A DNA stretch of 55,442 bases from Massilia timonae CCUG 45783 (GCF_000315425.1 NZ_JH992923.1:1-55442); one strand, 5' to 3'. Shown: positions 39,642-49,444, counted from the first letter of the stretch. Made by a program: numbers and translations. Notes: generated by a model from the letters alone, not told the origin.

Positions 39642-39674
39642 CGTAGGGTCGGCGGGCGACCCGCCAACCCTACG
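39642..39674. repeat. REP-like GC-rich palindrome
   Basis: CGTAGGGT, one mismatch, GGCGGG, loop CGA, CCCGCC, one mismatch, ACCCTACG: a long imperfect inverted repeat downstream of the disordered-protein gene. Such palindromes are often dispersed in Oxalobacteraceae genomes. Only one copy was noticed in this window. Confidence 0.55.
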
Positions 39675-39687
39675 GTAGATCGGCCGC

Positions 39688-40623
39688 TCAGCCGCGCGAG
39701 AACCCGGTGTCGTCGTCCATCTTGCGGTCGCCCGCCAGCTTGTTGGCGCCGCCCGGGCTGCGCGGGTAGCCGCCGGCGGCGTCGTTCGACTGGTGCACCG
39801 GATTCGGATCGGCATGCATGCTGCCGCCCACCTGGTAGCCTTCGCCCTCGGTGCGCGGGCCCGAGTTGCCCGGGCTGCGCGGCAGGCCGCCGGACACATT
39901 GTTCGACTGGTGCACGTTCTCGCTGCCCGTATCGCGCGCGCCGGCGCCGGTCTGCGAACCCTGGCGGTCGGTGCTTTGCTGGACTGCGCTGGCGCTGGCG
40001 TCCTGGGTGTCGGCGCGGTTGTCGTCGGCGCCCTGGCGGTTGCCGTAGATGTCGCCGTGCTGCACGCCCGGCACGCCGGCCTCGGTGCCGAGCGGGTCCG
40101 GCGCCACGGTGCCCGGCACGCGGCCGTCGCGGCCCGGCTCGTTGCCGTGCAGTTCCGGCTGCGCCGGGTCTTGCGGATTCAGGGTGTCGGTGGTCCGGGT
40201 CGCGCCCTGGCGGTTGGCGACGTCTTCGTTGAGCGAGACGCCGGTGTCGCGCTGGCGGTTGCCCACCGGCTGCTCCAGCTTGCCCCAGGCATCCGAGTGC
40301 ATTTCCATCTGGCGCTGGTGGCTGTCGGTGATGCCTTGTTGCGGTCCCGAGCCGCCGGTCTGCTGGGTCTGCATCGAGCCGCCCGGCAGGTCGCCCTGGC
40401 GCGATTGGCCGCTGCCGTCCGGGCTGCCGCCCAGTCCGGCCTGGTCGTGGCCGCCGGCATGCGCCATGCCGGTGCCCGACTGGCCACCCTGTTCGCTGGC
40501 GCCGCGCGGGTAGGTATGGTCCATCGGGCCGCTCTGGGTATTTCCTTTGGAACCTGGCGTCCATTTTTCATTGGCGCCATTATTGGTCTGGTTATTGGTT
40601 TCGCTACGTTGATTCGCGTCCAT
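39688..40623 (-). CDS. Low-complexity, probably disordered hydrophilic protein
   Basis: The 311-residue protein MDANQRSETNNQTNNGANEK is rich in Gly, Gln, Asn, Asp, Ser and Pro and almost free of hydrophobic runs. An imperfect repeat occurs twice near the C-terminus (VHQSNNVSGGLPRSPGNSG and VHQSNDAAGGYPRSPGGAN). No signal peptide, Cys or known domain is visible. It resembles hydrophilin-like stress proteins. It is divergent from the KGG stress protein, and both may respond to dehydration or general stress. Long ORFs on the other strand are GC-rich shadows. Confidence 0.7.
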   Translation of the reverse strand: MDANQRSETNNQTNNGANEKWTPGSKGNTQSGPMDHTYPRGASEQGGQSGTGMAHAGGHDQAGLGGSPDGSGQSRQGDLPGGSMQTQQTGGSGPQQGITDSHQRQMEMHSDAWGKLEQPVGNRQRDTGVSLNEDVANRQGATRTTDTLNPQDPAQPELHGNEPGRDGRVPGTVAPDPLGTEAGVPGVQHGDIYGNRQGADDNRADTQDASASAVQQSTDRQGSQTGAGARDTGSENVHQSNNVSGGLPRSPGNSGPRTEGEGYQVGGSMHADPNPVHQSNDAAGGYPRSPGGANKLAGDRKMDDDTGFSRG

Positions 40624-40964
40624 GTTGGTCTCCTGTGCTTGGTGAGCGGGCAGGTCGAAGTCCTGCCGGATAACACCATGATGCGCGCCGACAGCCTGGC
40701 ACAGAATAGGAAGAGGTAGGGGAGGTATGTAGGACTGGTCCTGACGAGTTTGTTGACTACTGGCAGTTATTTTTCGAAGTGCATTATTTGTCGCTCAAAG
40801 TCCTACAAAGTCATCTGAAATGCTCCTATAGCCGCATCGGAGATGGCTGCCTAAGATGGGCTTCGACTCATCGTTCGCCGGCGAATGGCCGGCGGCGATC
40901 GGGTCTCAAGCCTGCCGCAGGACGCGGCGGTTTCCACAAGTGCTGTATAAGGGAGAACGTCATC
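40624..40964. other. Divergent intergenic region of two stress-type genes
   Basis: These 341 bases separate the disordered-protein gene (minus) from the KGG gene (plus). They contain short inverted repeats (AGGACTGGTCCT at 40730-40741; a GCCGGCGAATGGCCGGC hairpin near 40880) and CTATAG at 40827-40832, but no convincing -35/-10 pair and no credible ORF. Confidence 0.5.
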
Positions 40965-41291
40965 ATGGCCTCAAGCAATCAAGGTAACAAGCAATCGGGC
41001 AACCAAGGCAACAGCCAGAGCAGCGGCACCCGCAATCGCGGCTTCGCCTCGATGGATCCGGCGCGCCAGCGCGAAATCGCCAGCCAGGGCGGCAAGGCCG
41101 CCCATGCCAAGGGCACCGCCCACGAATTCACGTCGGAAGAAGCACGCCGCGCCGGTAGCTTGAGCCACGGTAATCGTCAGTCGGCCAACGCCAGCGCCGG
41201 CGGCGCGTCGCGCAGCTCGAGCTCCTCGAGCAAGAGCGGCAACCGCCAGAGCGCCCAGGGCGGCAACCGCAGCGGCGGCTCGAAAGAGTAA
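40965..41291 (+). CDS. KGG-motif stress-induced protein (Con-10 like)
   Basis: The 108-residue protein begins MASSNQGNKQSGNQGNSQSS after AAGGGAGAACG. Its centre has the KGG module RGFASMDPARQREIASQGGK followed by AAHAKGTAHEF and a second short motif EEARRAGSLSHGNR. The tail is Ser/Gly/Asn-rich. KGG proteins accumulate under starvation or desiccation and are small and disordered; exact role unknown. A T-rich hairpin ends the gene. Confidence 0.85.
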   Translation: MASSNQGNKQSGNQGNSQSSGTRNRGFASMDPARQREIASQGGKAAHAKGTAHEFTSEEARRAGSLSHGNRQSANASAGGASRSSSSSSKSGNRQSAQGGNRSGGSKE

Positions 41292-41323
41292 GCATGCGGC
41301 CGGCTGAGCCGGCGACAGCCAAG

Positions 41324-41351
41324 AAACGGGGAGCCATGGGCTCCCCGTTTT
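41324..41351 (+). terminator. Terminator after the KGG gene
   Basis: AAACGGGGAGCC and GGCTCCCCGTTT form a 12-bp stem around ATG, followed by a short T run. Confidence 0.8.
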
Positions 41352-41440
41352 GCTTTGGTTTTGCCTCTAATACACACAAAACGGGAAGGGGATAGGTTAG
41401 AATCGCAGCGCCTTTTTCAACCTTCCCCAAGGATCAAGTC

Positions 41441-41845
41441 GTGAAACCAGCGGTCATCCGTCAAGTCAAGAGCCTGTCCATGTCCTGCGACCGGGTCGGC
41501 AACCTGTTGCTCACCAAGTTCTCCAGCCAGGGCGCGAGCGACCTGTGCATCCACATCCCGGCCTCGATCGTGTTCTGGCTGCTCAAGCACCTGCCGGTCA
41601 ACCGCGATCCGCAACTGAAGGCGCCGCCCGCTGGTCCCGGCATCACCCAGGCCGATTGGGACAGCCCCTACGTGCCGCGCGCGCAATACGTGAACTGCAA
41701 GGAACTGCCGGGCGCGATCCGCATGACCTTCGTGCTCGACCGCAAGCCCGAGCTGACCGTCGTCCTCGACCGCGGCAACGTCGAACTGATGCGCCAGATC
41801 ATGGCCATGTACACCAAGGACCTGATCGACCTCGACGCGCAGTAA
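41441..41845 (+). CDS. Conserved hypothetical protein, 134 residues
   Basis: GTG 41441 follows CCCCAAGGA, a good ribosome site. The product, MKPAVIRQVKSLSMSCDRVG, has no membrane segment or signal peptide; DLCIHIPASIVFWLLKHLPV and MTFVLDRKPELTVVLDRGNV look like ordinary folded alpha/beta segments. No family is recognised by me. It has its own short upstream gap after the KGG terminator. Confidence 0.7.
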   Translation: MKPAVIRQVKSLSMSCDRVGNLLLTKFSSQGASDLCIHIPASIVFWLLKHLPVNRDPQLKAPPAGPGITQADWDSPYVPRAQYVNCKELPGAIRMTFVLDRKPELTVVLDRGNVELMRQIMAMYTKDLIDLDAQ

Positions 41846-41984
41846 ACACGCGCTCCCACCCGGCCCGGGATCGGCGGTCGGCGTGGCCGATCCGGTATCA
41901 TGGCCGGGCCAACGTCGGGCTGGCGCCCGACGCTTCCGATATTTGCACACCGTCCACCGCGACGGGCCATGAAAGGATCCCACG

Positions 41985-43106
41985 ATGCCCATCAAGATCA
42001 GCACGATGTTCGACTCCGGCTCGATCGACGTCGTCCGCGCCGACAATCCCAAACAGATCGACCTGAACCTGCGCAAGGATTCGCACGCCGACATCCACCA
42101 GTGGTTCCACTTCCGCCTGCAGGGCGCGCGCGGCCAGGCTGTCACGATGCGCTTCCTGAACGCCGGCCAGGCCACCTATCCGAAGGGCTTCGAGGGCTAC
42201 CAGGCTGTCGCGAGCTACGATACCGAGAACTGGTTCCGCGTTCCCACCAGCTTCGACGGCCAGGTGATGACGGTCGAGCACACCCCGGAACTGGACAGCG
42301 TCTACTACGCCTATTTCGAGCCCTACACCTGGGAACGCCACCTGCGCCTGCTGGGCGAAGTGGCCGAGAACCCGATCGCGCGCGTGCACGACATCGGCAG
42401 CACGGTCGACGGCCGCGACATGAACCTGGTCGTGATCGGCAATCCGCAGGCAGAGAAAAAGATCTGGGTCATCGCCCGCCAGCACCCGGGCGAATCGATG
42501 GCCGAGTGGTTCGTCGAAGGCATGATGGATGCGCTGCTCGACAACGCCAATCCGGTGGCGCGCAAGCTGCTGCAGCGCGCGGTGTTCTACATCGTGCCGA
42601 ACATGAATCCGGACGGCTCGGTGCGCGGCAACCTGCGCACCAATGCCGCCGGCGCCAACCTGAACCGCGAGTGGATGAACCCATCGCTCGAACGCAGCCC
42701 GGAAGTGTACTGCGTCAAGAAGAAGATCGAGGAAGTCGGCATCGACATGTTCTTCGACATCCATGGCGACGAGGCGCTGCCCTACAACTTCGTGGCCGGC
42801 TGCGAGATGCTCGAAGACTTCACCGCCGAGCGCGCGCTGGAGCAGAGCACCTTCATCGATCGCTATATCTCGTGCAGCCCGGACTTCCAGAAGGAATACG
42901 GTTACGCCGCCAGCAAGTACAACGACGAGCTGCTGACGCTGGCCTCGAAGTACGTCGGCCACCACTACAAATGCCTGTCGCTGACGCTCGAGATGCCGTT
43001 CAAGGACAACGCCAACCTGCCCGACCCGCACGTCGGCTGGAACGGCGCGCGCAGCGCCGGCCTGGGCGCGGCGATGCTGCAGCCGATCCTGCAGGCGCTG
43101 GGCTGA
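41985..43106 (+). CDS. M14-family zinc carboxypeptidase (cytosolic carboxypeptidase type)
   Basis: The 373-residue enzyme has an N-terminal beta-sandwich domain (QWFHFRLQGARGQAVTMRF), as in cytosolic carboxypeptidases, then the catalytic domain. Zinc ligands are His167 and Glu170 in RQHPGESMAEW and His260 in FFDIHGDEALPYN; NPDGSVRGNLR supplies substrate-binding Arg. Bacterial relatives trim C-terminal residues, possibly acidic ones, but substrates are unknown. No signal peptide is seen, so it is cytoplasmic. The CYTH gene starts 4 bases downstream. Confidence 0.92.
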   Translation: MPIKISTMFDSGSIDVVRADNPKQIDLNLRKDSHADIHQWFHFRLQGARGQAVTMRFLNAGQATYPKGFEGYQAVASYDTENWFRVPTSFDGQVMTVEHTPELDSVYYAYFEPYTWERHLRLLGEVAENPIARVHDIGSTVDGRDMNLVVIGNPQAEKKIWVIARQHPGESMAEWFVEGMMDALLDNANPVARKLLQRAVFYIVPNMNPDGSVRGNLRTNAAGANLNREWMNPSLERSPEVYCVKKKIEEVGIDMFFDIHGDEALPYNFVAGCEMLEDFTAERALEQSTFIDRYISCSPDFQKEYGYAASKYNDELLTLASKYVGHHYKCLSLTLEMPFKDNANLPDPHVGWNGARSAGLGAAMLQPILQALG

Positions 43107-43110
43107 TTCC

Positions 43111-43587
43111 ATGGGCGTCGAAATCGAACGCAAGTTCCTGCTCGCGAGCGAGGCCTGGCGCCAGCTGGGCACGCCCGTCCTGCTGCGCCAGGGCTACCTG
43201 ACTGCCGACCCGATGCGCACGGTGCGCGTGCGCATCGAGGGTGAGCAGGGCGTCCTGACCATCAAGAGCAAGAGCGAAGGGGCGTCGCGCGGGGAATGGG
43301 AGTATCCGATCCCGCTCGAAGACGCCACCGAGCTGCTCGACCGCCTGTGCGAGCGGCCGCTGGTCGAAAAATACCGGCGCCGCATCGAGCATGCCGGCTT
43401 CATTTGGGAAGTCGACGAGTTCCTGGGCGAGAACGCGGGCCTGGTGGTGGCCGAGATCGAGCTGCCGGCCGAAGACGCCGTCTTCGACAAGCCGGACTGG
43501 ATCGGCCAGGAAGTCACCAGCGACAAGCGCTATTACAACTCCAACCTGATCCGTTCTCCGTATTCCACCTGGACCGATACCGAATAA
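43111..43587 (+). CDS. CYTH-domain (triphosphate tunnel) protein
   Basis: The 158-residue protein has the CYTH signature EIERKF at residues 4-9 and alternating charged strands (VRVRIEGEQGVLTIKSKSEG, VEKYRRRIEHAG, VVAEIELPAED) that line the tunnel. Bacterial single-domain members act as inorganic triphosphatases or adenylate cyclases of class IV; with this length and motif set triphosphatase is the likelier. It lies between the M14 peptidase and the serine hydrolase, overlapping the latter's start. Confidence 0.92.
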   Translation: MGVEIERKFLLASEAWRQLGTPVLLRQGYLTADPMRTVRVRIEGEQGVLTIKSKSEGASRGEWEYPIPLEDATELLDRLCERPLVEKYRRRIEHAGFIWEVDEFLGENAGLVVAEIELPAEDAVFDKPDWIGQEVTSDKRYYNSNLIRSPYSTWTDTE

Positions 43588-44756
43588 TGACGACCGCTTC
43601 GCCCACCATGCTACGCCGCAGCCTGCTCGCACTCTCCCTCACCACCGCACTGGGCCTGGCGCTGCCGGCCGCCGGCGCGTTTGCCGCCGACAATGCTTAC
43701 TTTCCACCGGCCGGCGAATGGGCCCGCAAGGACCCGGCCCAGCTGGGCATGGACCCGGCGGCCCTGGCCGCGGCCGTCCAGTTCGCGCAATCGCGCGAGA
43801 CCGAGCGTCCGCTCGACCTGTCCGACCAGGAAGCCATCTTCGGTACCCGCCTGGGCTCGATGCCCACCAGGCGCGCCCATACCAACGGCGTCGTGATCTA
43901 CAAGGGCCATGTGGTGGCCGAGTTCGGCGACACGCGCTTCGTCGACCCCACCTATTCGGTGGCCAAGAGCATGCTGGCCACCGTCGCCGGCGTGGCGGTG
44001 CGCGACGGCCGCATCGGGGTCGGCGACCCGGTCGCGAAGACGGTCGATGACGGCGGTTATGCCACGCCGCACAATGCGCAAGTGACCTGGAAGCAGCACC
44101 TGCAGCAGGAATCCGAGTGGGAAGGCGAGTTGTGGGGCAAGCATTCCAATTTCATCGGCAAGCAAGCTTTCGGCAAGGGCGAGAAGAAGCCGCGCGCGAT
44201 CAAGGCGCCGGGCAGCTTTTACGAGTACAACGACACCCGCGTGAACCGCTTCGCCCTGTCGCTGCTGCGCGTGTTCGGCCAGTCGGTGCCGGACGTGTTC
44301 CAGCAGCAGGTCATGGATCCGATCGGCGCCTCGTCGACCTGGAAGTGGGTTCCTTACCATAACAGCTACGTGGAAGTGAACGGCAAGCAGGTGCCATCGG
44401 TCAGCGGCGGCACGCGCTGGGGCGGCGGCATGTGGATCGACAGCTGGGACATGGCGCGCTTCGGCTACCTGTGGCTGCATCAGGGTAACTGGGCCGGCAA
44501 GCAGATCCTGCCCGCTTCTTACGTGAAGGAAGCGCTCGCCCCGAGCGCCCACGGCCCGGATTATGGCTATCTATGGTGGCTCAATACCAAGGGCAAGAAC
44601 CTGCCGGGCATGCCGGCCACCGCCTTCGCGGCGCTGGGCGCGGGCAGCAACGACATCGTCGTGTCGCCCGAGCATGACCTGGTGATCGTATGGCGCTGGC
44701 ATGCCGGTAACGCGGCCGAGTTCGCCACGCGCGTGATCGCCGCGATCCGTAAGTAA
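43587..44756 (+). CDS. Secreted serine hydrolase of the beta-lactamase class C / PBP-like family
   Basis: The 389-residue protein starts at ATG 43587, overlapping the CYTH stop (TAATG); ATG 43608 is possible. A signal peptide (MLRRSLLALSLTTALGLALP) ends at GAFA. The SxxK motif is Ser124-Val-Ala-Lys127 and the YxN motif is YEYNDTR. Family members are esterases, D-amino acid hydrolases or peptidases; most do not hydrolyse beta-lactams. WGGGMWIDSWDMARFGYLWL is the family's conserved C-terminal helix region. Confidence 0.88.
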   Translation: MTTASPTMLRRSLLALSLTTALGLALPAAGAFAADNAYFPPAGEWARKDPAQLGMDPAALAAAVQFAQSRETERPLDLSDQEAIFGTRLGSMPTRRAHTNGVVIYKGHVVAEFGDTRFVDPTYSVAKSMLATVAGVAVRDGRIGVGDPVAKTVDDGGYATPHNAQVTWKQHLQQESEWEGELWGKHSNFIGKQAFGKGEKKPRAIKAPGSFYEYNDTRVNRFALSLLRVFGQSVPDVFQQQVMDPIGASSTWKWVPYHNSYVEVNGKQVPSVSGGTRWGGGMWIDSWDMARFGYLWLHQGNWAGKQILPASYVKEALAPSAHGPDYGYLWWLNTKGKNLPGMPATAFAALGAGSNDIVVSPEHDLVIVWRWHAGNAAEFATRVIAAIRK

Positions 44757-44814
44757 AGACGTTCTATATCCGCAACGTGGGCCGCTCCAATTGTGCGGGG
44801 CAAAACGGGACTTG

Positions 44815-44834
44815 AATGATATATTTTTATCATT
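44815..44834. promoter_or_regulatory. AT-rich inverted repeat upstream of glf
   Basis: AATGATA and TATCATT pair perfectly around TATTTT, 128 bases before the glf start. It could be an operator of a dimeric regulator. No convincing promoter hexamers flank it. Confidence 0.4.
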
Positions 44835-44874
44835 AATCCCACCCGCGATGCGGTGTTGTGTGTCCTCTGGTTAG

Positions 44875-46116
<1,242 letters not shown>

Positions 46117-46128
46117 AGGCCGTCAAGC

Positions 46129-46872
46129 TCACGCAGCGAAACCGCCGTCGATCAGCAGGTCGGCGCCGGTGACGTAGGCCGCTTCCGGTCCGGCCAGGTA
46201 AGCGACCATGGCCGCGATCTCTTCGGGGCGGCCGTGGCGCTTGATCGCCATATAGGCGTGCAGGCCGGCGCCGAACTCGGTCTTTTCCGGGTTCATGTCG
46301 GTGTCGACCGGGCCGGGCAGCACATTATTGATCGTGATGCCGCGCGGCCCCAGCTCGCGCGCCAGTCCCTGGGTCAGGCCGCTCAGCGCCGACTTGCTCA
46401 TCGCATACACCGACCCGCCCACCATCGGCATGCGCAGCGCATTGGTGCTGCTGATGTTGACGATGCGTCCGCCTTCCTTCATGTGCGGCAGCGCCGCCTT
46501 CACGCCGGCGAACACGGCGCGCACGTTGACGCCCACCGTCTTGTCGAAATCTTCCAGCGTGAAATCGTCGATCGGCCCGAACACGGCGACGCCGGCATTG
46601 TTGACCAGGATGTCGATGCGGCCACGTTCTTGCGCGACATGGGCGATCGCGGCGTCGATCGCGGCCGGATCGGCGGCATCGCTGCGGATCGCCTCGGCGC
46701 TGCCTCCCTGGGCCTGGATGTCCGCCACCAGCGTCTCGGCGGCGCCGGCCGATTGCTGGTAGGTCAGCGCCACGTGCGCGCCCTGGCTGGCAAGCCGGCG
46801 CGCAATCGCCGCGCCAATGCCGCGCGAACCGCCGGTGACCACGGCAACCTTGCCTTCGAATGCTTTGTTCAT
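46129..46872 (-). CDS. Short-chain dehydrogenase/reductase
   Basis: The 247-residue classical SDR has the nucleotide motif VTGGSRGIGAAIARRLA, LVNNAGVAVFG, the catalytic Ser in NISSTNAL and YAMSKSA (YxxxK), and a terminal GGFAA. An NAD(P)H-dependent reductase or dehydrogenase of unknown substrate. Divergent from a LysR-type regulator, which probably controls it. The start follows CAGGGAGT. Confidence 0.92.
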   Translation of the reverse strand: MNKAFEGKVAVVTGGSRGIGAAIARRLASQGAHVALTYQQSAGAAETLVADIQAQGGSAEAIRSDAADPAAIDAAIAHVAQERGRIDILVNNAGVAVFGPIDDFTLEDFDKTVGVNVRAVFAGVKAALPHMKEGGRIVNISSTNALRMPMVGGSVYAMSKSALSGLTQGLARELGPRGITINNVLPGPVDTDMNPEKTEFGAGLHAYMAIKRHGRPEEIAAMVAYLAGPEAAYVTGADLLIDGGFAA

Positions 46873-46900
46873 GATGGACTCCCTGAGAATGATTGGACGA

Positions 46901-46976
46901 GTCGGCAGTATGCTGCCGACCAGGAGTTGAAACTAGCCGGTCCAAAGTCGTATGACTTTCAACCAGAGGTATAAAA
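46901..46976. promoter_or_regulatory. Divergent SDR-lysR control region with two palindromes
   Basis: GTCGGCAG-TATG-CTGCCGAC (46901-46920) and AAAGTC-GTAT-GACTTT (46944-46959) are perfect inverted repeats in the 134-base gap; TATAAA at 46970-46975 may be the lysR -10. They are candidate LysR binding sites. Confidence 0.5.
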
Positions 46977-47006
46977 TCTCCGGATCGTCACCATCCAGAC
47001 ACCGCC

Positions 47007-47981
47007 ATGCCGGAATCGATCAGTCACCTCGTCTCGTTCATCTACAGCGCCGAGGAGCGCGGCTTTTCGCCCGCCGCGCGCCGCCTCGGCCTGAGTCCGG
47101 CCGCGGTCAGCAAGAACGTCGCCCGCCTCGAGCAGCACCTGGGCGTGCGCCTGTTCCAGCGCACCACGCGCCAGCTGCGGCTCACGGCCGAGGGCGAACG
47201 CTATCTGCACGAAGTGGCCGAGCCCTGGCGCCGGATCGAGGAGGCGACCCAGGCCACGCGCCAGGGCGCCGGCCAGCCCGGCGGCACCCTGAAAATCGGC
47301 ATGGCGCCGCTGGTCGGGCGGACCTATTTCGTGCCGATGCTGGAAGATTTTCTCGCACGCTATCCGGCCATCGTTCCCGACCTGCATTTCGATAACCGCC
47401 AGGTCGACCTGGTCAAGGAGGGCTTCGACGTGGCGATCGGCGGCGGCGTCGACCTGAACGAGGGCATGGTGGCGCGCGAACTGACCAGGGTGCGCAGCGT
47501 CGTCGTGGCCAGTCCGGCCTACCTTGAGCGGCGCGGCTGGCCGCACGATCCGGACGGCCTGGCAAGACACGACGGCATCGCCCGCCGCGCCGTGGGCAGC
47601 GGCCGGCTGCTGTCCTGGACCTTGCGCCATGGCGACGGCCGGCAGGCACCGGTCGACCTGCGCACGGCGCTGGTGTGCGACGATCCCGAGGCGATGGCGC
47701 AGACGGCGCTGGCTGGCATCGGGATCGCGGTATTGCCGTTGCCGCACGCGCAAGCATTCCTGCGCAGTAGAGCGCTGGTCGACGTCTTGCCGGGCTGGTT
47801 CGTGGAGGGGCGGGCGCTATGCCTGTATTACGCGAGCCGCAGGCTGTTGCCGGCCAAGACGCGCGTCTTCATCGACTTCGTCGTGGCACGTTTCGAGGAG
47901 CAGGGGCTGGCGCGGCAGTTCATGACGCCGGAGCGTGCGGCAGGGGAGGGAGGAGAGGCTCCCGCCGCGGCGGGAGCCTGA
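47007..47981 (+). CDS. LysR-family transcriptional regulator
   Basis: The 324-residue regulator begins MPESISHLVSFIYSAEERGF with the winged helix (RLGLSPAAVSKNVARLEQHL) and a periplasmic-binding-protein-like ligand domain (about 90-300). The last 12 codons, rich in Gly/Ala, are part of a 24-base palindrome that can act as terminator. It is divergent from the SDR gene, the usual target arrangement. Confidence 0.93.
   Translation: MPESISHLVSFIYSAEERGFSPAARRLGLSPAAVSKNVARLEQHLGVRLFQRTTRQLRLTAEGERYLHEVAEPWRRIEEATQATRQGAGQPGGTLKIGMAPLVGRTYFVPMLEDFLARYPAIVPDLHFDNRQVDLVKEGFDVAIGGGVDLNEGMVARELTRVRSVVVASPAYLERRGWPHDPDGLARHDGIARRAVGSGRLLSWTLRHGDGRQAPVDLRTALVCDDPEAMAQTALAGIGIAVLPLPHAQAFLRSRALVDVLPGWFVEGRALCLYYASRRLLPAKTRVFIDFVVARFEEQGLARQFMTPERAAGEGGEAPAAAGA
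47956..47979. terminator. Perfect palindrome overlapping the lysR 3' end
   Basis: A 24-base perfect palindrome (AGGCTCCCGCC and its complement) covers the last lysR codons. The convergent DUF2863 gene ends only 9 bases away. It lacks a T tract. Confidence 0.5.
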
Positions 47982-47987
47982 ACGACA

Positions 47988-49241
47988 TCAGTGGAAGTGC
48001 TCGGTGCCGGCCGGCGCGTCTTCCGGCATTTCGGCATGCACCAGCTCGCCGGTCGGGTCGGCGAACAGCGGCGCGCCGCAGTCGTCGCAGTACTCGGCCA
48101 CGTAGCGCTCGTTAATGCGCTTGATGTGGGCGATGCCGGCGTCGTTGAGGTGGGCCGCGATCTCGTTGATCGGGGACAGCGGCGTGGCGGTGACCGCCAG
48201 CGGGCCTTCCATCGGCGTGCCGTTCTCGTCTTCCTGGCCATACAGCGGCCAGACGATGCCATACACCACGTCGGCGCTCTGGCGCATGGTGAACGAGACG
48301 CGGTACTCGTCGATCTGGATGTCCGGCGACTCTTCGCCGAAGCCGGCGATCACGGCGCGCAGGTCGGACGCTTCCACGCCCAGCGTATTGGTCAGGTAGT
48401 GCACGGCGGCGCGGATCGAGATCGGGCGGATCAGTTTATCGGCTTCGCGGCAGGCCACGTAATAGGCTTCCGGCAGCAGCAGCTCGATGCCGCAGCCCGG
48501 CAGCAGGCGCGCGATATTCGCGGTGGCCTGGGCGCGCCACTGCTCGAGGCTGCGATTGCGCTCTTCGGCGAAACGCACGTGGTGCTGCGGCTCTTGCCAG
48601 CGGAACAGCGGCTCGCCGGCCGGGGCCACGATCGCGATCAGGAGGTAGCGGGTATCGGCCAGGAAGGGCGCGGTTTCGTCCAGGTGCTGGGCCGGCTTGA
48701 TGGTGCCGCCCTTGTGGGCGGCGGCGGCCAGCTTCTGCGTCAGCGCCGCGGTTTCGGCGTGGGTGCGCGGCAGCTGGTCGAGCGAATATAAGGTAGGCGC
48801 AATTGCCATCTTGGTGCCGTCGGCCAGCAGGTGCGCCGAGAAGTGGGCGCCCAGGGTCGACAGCAGGTCGTTCGGGATGGCGCCGGTGGCGATCGAGAAC
48901 CGGGTCCAGGCCAGGATCGGCGCCGCGACCAGCAGCGCCTGCCACGTGACGTCGCCGTGCTCGCCTTGTTCGACCATGGTGGCCGATTCGCTAACGGCCT
49001 CGACCGTATCCATCAGCACGTCGTAGGAGGCCAGGTCGTCCTTGAACAGGGCGTTCAGGGCGGCATCGATGCTGTCCTGATGATTGGTCTTGAGCAGCTT
49101 TTGCAGGCAGGTGTCGAGTTGGCGTTCCCACGCCCGCTCTTCGGCACGGCTGGCGGCTTGCATGAGGGCTTGCGAGAGGCTGACGAGGCGCTGGCTTTCT
49201 GCGGAAAGTTTTGGAGTTGAATCTTTGGAAGGACGACGCAT
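47988..49241 (-). CDS. DUF2863 family protein
   Basis: The 417-residue protein starts at 49241 (MRRPSKDSTPKLSAESQRLV); an earlier in-frame ATG at 49346 is less likely. It matches what I know of DUF2863, a family largely restricted to Burkholderiales. A C-terminal Cys pair (AEYCDDCGAPLFADPTGELV) suggests a zinc knuckle. The rest is alpha/beta without obvious catalytic motif. Function unknown. Convergent with lysR. Confidence 0.85.
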   Translation of the reverse strand: MRRPSKDSTPKLSAESQRLVSLSQALMQAASRAEERAWERQLDTCLQKLLKTNHQDSIDAALNALFKDDLASYDVLMDTVEAVSESATMVEQGEHGDVTWQALLVAAPILAWTRFSIATGAIPNDLLSTLGAHFSAHLLADGTKMAIAPTLYSLDQLPRTHAETAALTQKLAAAAHKGGTIKPAQHLDETAPFLADTRYLLIAIVAPAGEPLFRWQEPQHHVRFAEERNRSLEQWRAQATANIARLLPGCGIELLLPEAYYVACREADKLIRPISIRAAVHYLTNTLGVEASDLRAVIAGFGEESPDIQIDEYRVSFTMRQSADVVYGIVWPLYGQEDENGTPMEGPLAVTATPLSPINEIAAHLNDAGIAHIKRINERYVAEYCDDCGAPLFADPTGELVHAEMPEDAPAGTEHFH

Positions 49242-49399
49242 GGCGCTGGTGGGTCTCTTGTCAGTGAATGTTTCGAAAGTCCGAGGGGTTGATGATAAAC
49301 CCATATCCCCGGTATTGTAGTTGATTCGGCCACAGGTCATGAACAATGGCTGTCATGGAGGCAGGACGAAAGCCATATGACGGGCGCGCACGCAAACGC

Positions 49400-49444
49400 T
49401 TGCACAATGCGCGAACAGGGTACATAATGAGAATAATTCTCATT
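49400..49444 (+). promoter_or_regulatory. Fur-controlled sigma-70 promoter
   Basis: TTGCAC (49400-49405) and CATAAT (49423-49428) are separated by 17 bases. A perfect inverted repeat AATGAGAATAATTCTCATT (49426-49444; TGAGAAT-A-ATTCTCA core) overlaps the -10 and the expected start site at about 49435. This is the classical Fur 7-1-7 operator, so iron should repress the promoter. Confidence 0.92.

Noticed and set aside
39793..40719. A plus-strand frame opposite the disordered protein gene.
   Set aside because: It is Ala/Arg/Val-rich shadow sequence with no ribosome site; the minus frame has a good start context, although its own low complexity keeps some doubt.
43296..43586. Extended N-terminus of the serine hydrolase overlapping the CYTH gene.
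   Set aside because: The signal peptide right after ATG 43587 fixes the true start.
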